Source of the DNA: CAYYIS01 sp964470965
Lineage (GTDB): Bacteria > JAAXHH01 > JABIQT01
Assembly (NCBI GenBank): GCA_964470965.1
Contig: CAYYIS010000007.1
Coordinates: 78,386-142,385 of the forward strand
Direction of reading: 5' to 3'
Length of the DNA: 64,000 bases
Shown: piece after piece, positions 60,629-64,000 of the stretch
How positions within the stretch are numbered: position 1 is the stretch's first letter
How the letters are laid out: the number at the start of each line of letters is the position of its first letter
Program-made: the position numbers and the translations under genes
Notes under the pieces: generated by a model
What the model saw: only the letters and a program-made list of their open reading frames with translations
Told to the model about the DNA's origin: nothing
The model's database searches: none

Positions 60629-61045
60629 ATGACCATAGAGCAGTTGATAGAAGATTTCGAATTTCTTGAAGACTGGGAAGATCGCTACCAGGAAATCATA
60701 GACTTGGGCAAGAAATTACCGGGTCTCCCGGATGAATATAAAACCGAAGCGTACCGGGTGCGGGGGTGTGTGAGCCAGGTCTGGCTGGTACCGAGAGTCA
60801 GCGATGCCGATCCGCGAGTTATATCTTTCGAGGCGGACAGTGATGCACATATCGTTAGGGGTCTGGTGGCCATCCTGTTGATGATTTATTCCGGTAAAAC
60901 GGCTGGGGATATCCTGGAAGTGGATATCCAGAGAATCTTTAACCGGCTGGATCTCACCTCGCATCTCAGTCCAAGCCGCAGCAACGGATTCCAGGCTATG
61001 ATCAAACGGATCCGCTCCATCGCCGAAGGTGCTCTGGCTGCGTGA
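60629..61045 (+). CDS. sufE: Cysteine desulfuration protein SufE
   Basis: This 138-aa SufE accepts sulfur from SufS during Fe-S cluster assembly through C47 in EAYRVRGCVSQVWLVP, the diagnostic motif. The N-terminal EDFEFLEDWEDRYQEIIDLGKKLPGLP and the late GLVAILLMIYSGKTAGDIL complete the fold. Length matches the family. The ATG follows GAGGTGA. No sufS is adjacent. The supply of clusters to proteins such as the pyruvate:ferredoxin oxidoreductase in this genome is an obvious use. Confidence 0.95.
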   Translation: MTIEQLIEDFEFLEDWEDRYQEIIDLGKKLPGLPDEYKTEAYRVRGCVSQVWLVPRVSDADPRVISFEADSDAHIVRGLVAILLMIYSGKTAGDILEVDIQRIFNRLDLTSHLSPSRSNGFQAMIKRIRSIAEGALAA

Positions 61046-61295
61046 AGAAACCGACAGAATGAAGTTTACAGTCGGAAAATCAGCAGCAATGTCGCTGGAA
61101 GCGCTAATGTTTGAGGCACATACCGGCGTAGAGCAGGTAAAAGTGAGGCCGGCGCTCGTAATGACTATCAAACTGGATGAGGCTGTGTACTGGAGCCGTA
61201 CTCGGCAGGCCCTTTGGCAGAGAGGCGCCGCCAGCGGGCTCGTTCCCAAGGTATTGGAAATGCGTATTAACGACGATCAGGATGCCGCCTGGTAG
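61029..61295 (+). CDS. Hypothetical small protein overlapping the end of sufE
   Basis: A GTG at 61029 inside the sufE 3' end, or an ATG at 61059 just after its stop, opens a frame of 88 or 78 codons with a protein-like composition (SLEALMFEAHTGVEQVKVRPALVMTIKLDEAVYWS). No family is recognised and the ribosome site is weak. It could be a real small gene or the remnant of a larger one; low confidence. Confidence 0.3.
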   Translation: MLWLREETDRMKFTVGKSAAMSLEALMFEAHTGVEQVKVRPALVMTIKLDEAVYWSRTRQALWQRGAASGLVPKVLEMRINDDQDAAW

Positions 61296-61386
61296 CGGGT
61301 CTGTGGGCGGGCTAACACCGTTGTTACGTGGGTTACCAGTCCCGTTCTACCGTTCGGTTCGTGTCGGCATGGGCATACAACCCGGT

Positions 61387-61518
61387 TCAACGGTGCTCCC
61401 GTTCACGGAAGCCGAATAGCCGTTCACGGAGCTGCGCCGGCCCCACAAAGCTGTAGGTGCTGACTAAAAGTTTGTCCGGTGATCCCAGGGCGGGTATCCA
61501 GATAGGTCGAGTCGTCAT
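61387..61518 (-). CDS. 43-codon frame coupled to the aldo/keto reductase gene (possible truncated gene)
   Basis: The ATG at 61518 overlaps the stop of the aldo/keto reductase (ATGA) and is preceded by CGGAG within that gene. The frame reads TTRPIWIPALGSPDKLLVST and RERLFGFRERE, then stops after 43 codons. It resembles the start of a larger downstream operon gene that has been cut short, but the family is not recognised. Confidence 0.3.
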   Translation of the reverse strand: MTTRPIWIPALGSPDKLLVSTYSFVGPAQLRERLFGFREREHR

Positions 61519-62459
61519 TTATTTCTCCGAGCGTCCGCCAGCGATCTGATTTCTTCCATCTGTAGGTCCGTCAACCGCCATCCCACCGCATCCACATTCT
61601 GGGATACATGCTCGGGGCGTGTGGCGCCGCACAGGGCTGAGGTAATACCCGGCTGATTGGCCGTCCAGTTGACGATCACCTGGGCGAGTGTTTTTCCACA
61701 CTCCGCTGCGATGGGACGGATTTTGTCGAGCATGTCAAGTGTTCGGCTCAGGTCGCAGCTTTGAAAATGAGGGTTGTCGTTTCTCGAATCCCCGTCGGGG
61801 AATCGGTGGCCAGAGCCGTACTTTCCTGTCAGAAGCCCTCTGTAGAGAGGCCAGTAGGTTATGACGCCAAGGTTGTGCATGCGGCAGTGTGGCAGTATGG
61901 AATCCTCTATGTCCCGCATAATGATGTTGTACGGCGGTTGGTTGGTGTGCAGCGGTGCATTCCGGGCGAATTCCGCCATCTGGGCCGTGTCATAATTGCT
62001 TACGCCGATCGCCCCGATCTTTCCTTGTTCGAGTAGTTCAGTCAGCGTTTCCGCGGTTTCCCCGATCGGTGTTTTCTCATCGTATGCGTGTACCTGGTAC
62101 AGATCCACGTAATCCGTATTCAGGCGCCTCAAACTTTCCTCATACTCTTTCAGGATCTGTTTACGTGAGCTGTCACGCACCATCAGATCCCCTTTCCAGT
62201 GCAACCCGCATTTGGTCGCCAGAACGATTCGGTCTCGTTTTCCGGAGATGGCCTTACCCACAAGCCGTTCGGACTCCCCTTCCTTGCCGTACATATGGGC
62301 GGTGTCTATGAGCGTGATACCATGGTCGATTGCATATTCCAGCGCTGCCAGCGACTGGGCGTCATCTATACCTGTCCATCCGACACCGGCCATTGGCCAG
62401 CATCCCATTCCGATGGTGGAGACTTTGATGCCGGAAGAACCGAGCAGTCGGTATTCCAT
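61515..62459 (-). CDS. Aldo/keto reductase
   Basis: This 314-aa barrel oxidoreductase opens with EYRLLGSSGIKVSTIGMGCW and has the catalytic tetrad Asp and Tyr in LIDTAHMYGKEGES, Lys in IVLATKCGLHW and His in LYQVHAYDEKTP. A phosphate-binding GATRPEHVSQNVDA near the end indicates NADPH preference. Such proteins reduce or oxidise aldoses and ketones; this one differs from the aldose dehydrogenase at 21535. It follows the damaged helicase gene by 18 bases on the same strand, with AGGGAG before its ATG. Confidence 0.9.
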   Translation of the reverse strand: MEYRLLGSSGIKVSTIGMGCWPMAGVGWTGIDDAQSLAALEYAIDHGITLIDTAHMYGKEGESERLVGKAISGKRDRIVLATKCGLHWKGDLMVRDSSRKQILKEYEESLRRLNTDYVDLYQVHAYDEKTPIGETAETLTELLEQGKIGAIGVSNYDTAQMAEFARNAPLHTNQPPYNIIMRDIEDSILPHCRMHNLGVITYWPLYRGLLTGKYGSGHRFPDGDSRNDNPHFQSCDLSRTLDMLDKIRPIAAECGKTLAQVIVNWTANQPGITSALCGATRPEHVSQNVDAVGWRLTDLQMEEIRSLADARRNK

Positions 62460-62477
62460 GGTTTACTCCCTGGTGAT

Positions 62478-63802
62478 TTACCGCCGTCCGGGACGGCTAC
62501 GTCGGCGGCCGAATGGGTTCTTCGGAGGTGTGTCCGAGGGTGGGGGGACTGTGGATGAATCGGATCCGAAATTTGAGGTGCGGCGCGGTCGGTTTGCGCC
62601 ACGGCCATTGCGTCCGGGGCGGTGGGAACCGGCTCGGGCCCGCCGGTCGCGGTCCGGTTGTTGGGATTCTTTTGGCTCATTGAGATCATTAAACCCCGGA
62701 TGAGAGGCCCATGTGAATGTCTCCTGTCCCACCTGTTGCTCCAGAGCGTTGTACCGATCAATATCCTCTGGCGCCATCAGGCAGAAGGCGAATCCGGTGC
62801 CTTCCGCCCGGGCGGTGCGTCCCGCCCGGTGGACATAATCATCCACATTTTCCGGCAGGTCGTAGTTGAATACGTGTGATACCGTCGGGATATCGAGTCC
62901 ACGCGCGGCGATATCTGTCGCCACGAGAATCTTGAACTTGCCATCCCGAAACCCTTTGAGGGCGGTTCGCCGTTGCCCTTGGGTGCGGTCGGAGTGGAGC
63001 CGGGTGACCGACAGGCCTCGTTGCAATAGGTAATTTGCAAGGCCGTCCGGGCCGCGGCGGGTACGGGTAAAAACTAAGGCGGATTGAATAGGCTCATCCT
63101 GCAAAAGCTGATGTAACAGTCGGTTTTTTAAACTTCCGGGTACCGCATATACCCGGTTTGCGATCCCCCGGGCCACGGTGGACGGCGGCGAAGCGTCCAC
63201 ACGGATTTCGTCGGTCATATATCGGTTGGCAAGCCGGCGTATTTCCGGCGGCATGGTCGCGGAAAACATCATGGTCTGCTGTCGGAGCGGGACAAACTGT
63301 ATGATCTGGTGGATATCGGGTAGGAACCCCATGTCCAGCATCCCATCGGCTTCATCGAGTACGAGATACCGTACCGTTTTGAGCGACACGTTTCCGCGTT
63401 TCACGTGGTCAATCAAGCGTCCGGGTGTGGCCACCAGGACGTCCACACCATGCTTCAGTGCCCGAACCTGACCGTCATACGCAACCCCACCGTAAATAGT
63501 TGCGGTTTTGGAAGGAAGGAATTTCCCGTACTTTTTAAAACTTTCACCGATTGGGATAGCCAGCTCTCTCGTGGGGGCGAGAATCAAAGCTTGGGGCAGC
63601 GTTCTTTACCCAGCTGGCATAGGATCGGCAAGGTGAATGCGGCGGTTTTTCCGGTGCCGGTCTGGGCGCATCCGATCAAGTCCTGGCCTTTGAGTGCGAT
63701 AGGGATCACCCGGCTCTAGATCATCATCGGGGATTCATAGCCCGCGGATTCCAACGCTTTCAATAATTCGGATTTTAACGCCAGCTCGTCAAACGTCGAC
63801 AC
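62478..63802 (-). pseudogene. DEAD-box RNA helicase (RhlE-like) with amber codon and frameshift
   Basis: A second DEAD-box helicase begins at GTG 63802 behind AAAGGAG (STFDELALKSELLKALESAGYE). Codon 29, which is the invariant Q-motif glutamine in the intact paralogue at 26768, is TAG (63718-63716). The frame continues through AQTGTGKT to a stop near 63590. Adding one base in the G4 run at 63593-63596 (plus strand) would restore PQALILAPTRELA and the long downstream frame, which holds DEAD, SAT, ATDIAARGLD, HRAGRTAR and a basic tail. Either the gene is dead or both changes are assembly errors; a downstream fragment of 369 codons remains open. Confidence 0.85.
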
Positions 63803-64000
63803 AGGGCTCCTTTCTGAAAAAATCTCTTATTATAAACAGAGTATCCATAAATTTGGCGCCAGATATGGATCATGTCAAGGGAAAGGACAGAGACATGTCC
63901 GCCCTGAATCATTACCGATTTTCGGGGTTCGACGATTAAAGGTGACAGGTGACACCGTCATCTTTTGGGCAGTTCTGATTATTGTGTAGATCGGTGGATG

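Noticed and set aside
1..64000. CRISPR arrays, tRNA or rRNA genes, prophage or toxin-antitoxin systems
   Set aside because: No regularly spaced repeats, cloverleaf-like sequence or phage or toxin genes were seen on reading; a covariance-model tRNA search was not possible here.

Overview
This is a 64 kb stretch of a free-living, heterotrophic bacterial chromosome of roughly 54% GC, taken from a draft or metagenome-derived assembly: a run of exactly 100 Ns (28428-28527) marks a scaffold join. No tRNA, rRNA, CRISPR array, prophage or insertion sequence was recognised. The gene mix includes several Fe(II)/2-oxoglutarate oxygenases of the PhyH and TauD types, two mandelate racemase-like enzymes, Gfo/Idh/MocA and aldo/keto reductases, a sulfatase, a ceramidase-like hydrolase, DUF5916, BNR/VPS10-like and M28 exported proteins, and DUF6702 with HupE/UreJ. 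This resembles uncultured Latescibacterota/Poribacteria-like or Gemmatimonadota-like lineages. The phylum is an inference and is not shown by any marker in the window.

Layout. 1-10333 is on the minus strand: a thiamine-diphosphate enzyme cut by the window edge, a beta-propeller protein, glutathione-independent formaldehyde dehydrogenase, an HD phosphohydrolase and an unusually long (1585 aa) pyruvate:ferredoxin oxidoreductase. 10915-19571 is accessory metabolism: a TauD-like dioxygenase, a short MetE-like methyltransferase, an enolase-superfamily enzyme, an ankyrin protein, a ceramidase-like hydrolase and a Gfo/Idh oxidoreductase. Long spacers here hold decayed genes. 20294-25911 is a plus-strand sugar cluster with a near-consensus promoter overlapped by palindromes: Gfo/Idh oxidoreductase, aldo/keto reductase of the aldose/L-fucose dehydrogenase type, rhamnose mutarotase-like protein, a PhyH oxygenase and a sulfatase. 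26411-28558 holds a DEAD-box RNA helicase with a long leader and a small acidic repeat protein broken by the N gap. 28703-36693 carries a lactonase-type beta-propeller, a BtpA/SgcQ protein, two PhyH oxygenases and a 1145-aa fusion of an endonuclease Q-like PHP nuclease with a UvrD-type helicase.

36690-41615 is a Gld-like ABC exporter operon: ATPase, a fused GldF-GldG-like permease, DUF4340, and a PhyH oxygenase joined to DUF4340 by a 4-base overlap. 41956-46792 is a divergent sugar import operon with a dehydratase-like enolase-superfamily enzyme, a lipoprotein binding protein, a double ATPase and a permease. 47580-55636 encodes exported proteins: an Amidase_2 enzyme with a three-repeat tail, a DUF5916 outer-membrane barrel, CcmH and a large BNR-repeat protein. 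55833-61045 is housekeeping: rpmG, rpmB, moaB, hemB, an M28 peptidase, DUF6702 with HupE/UreJ, and sufE. The window ends with an aldo/keto reductase next to a second DEAD-box helicase gene that carries an amber codon exactly at the Q-motif glutamine and a one-base frameshift.

The themes are breakdown and uptake of sugars and small organics, oxygenase-rich accessory metabolism, and an exported protein set. Several long spacers contain decayed short-chain dehydrogenase, PhyH and unassigned coding remnants, so gene turnover appears high. The most system-like novelties are the EndoQ-UvrD fusion, the PhyH gene coupled to the Gld-like exporter, and the operator-overlapped sugar promoter.
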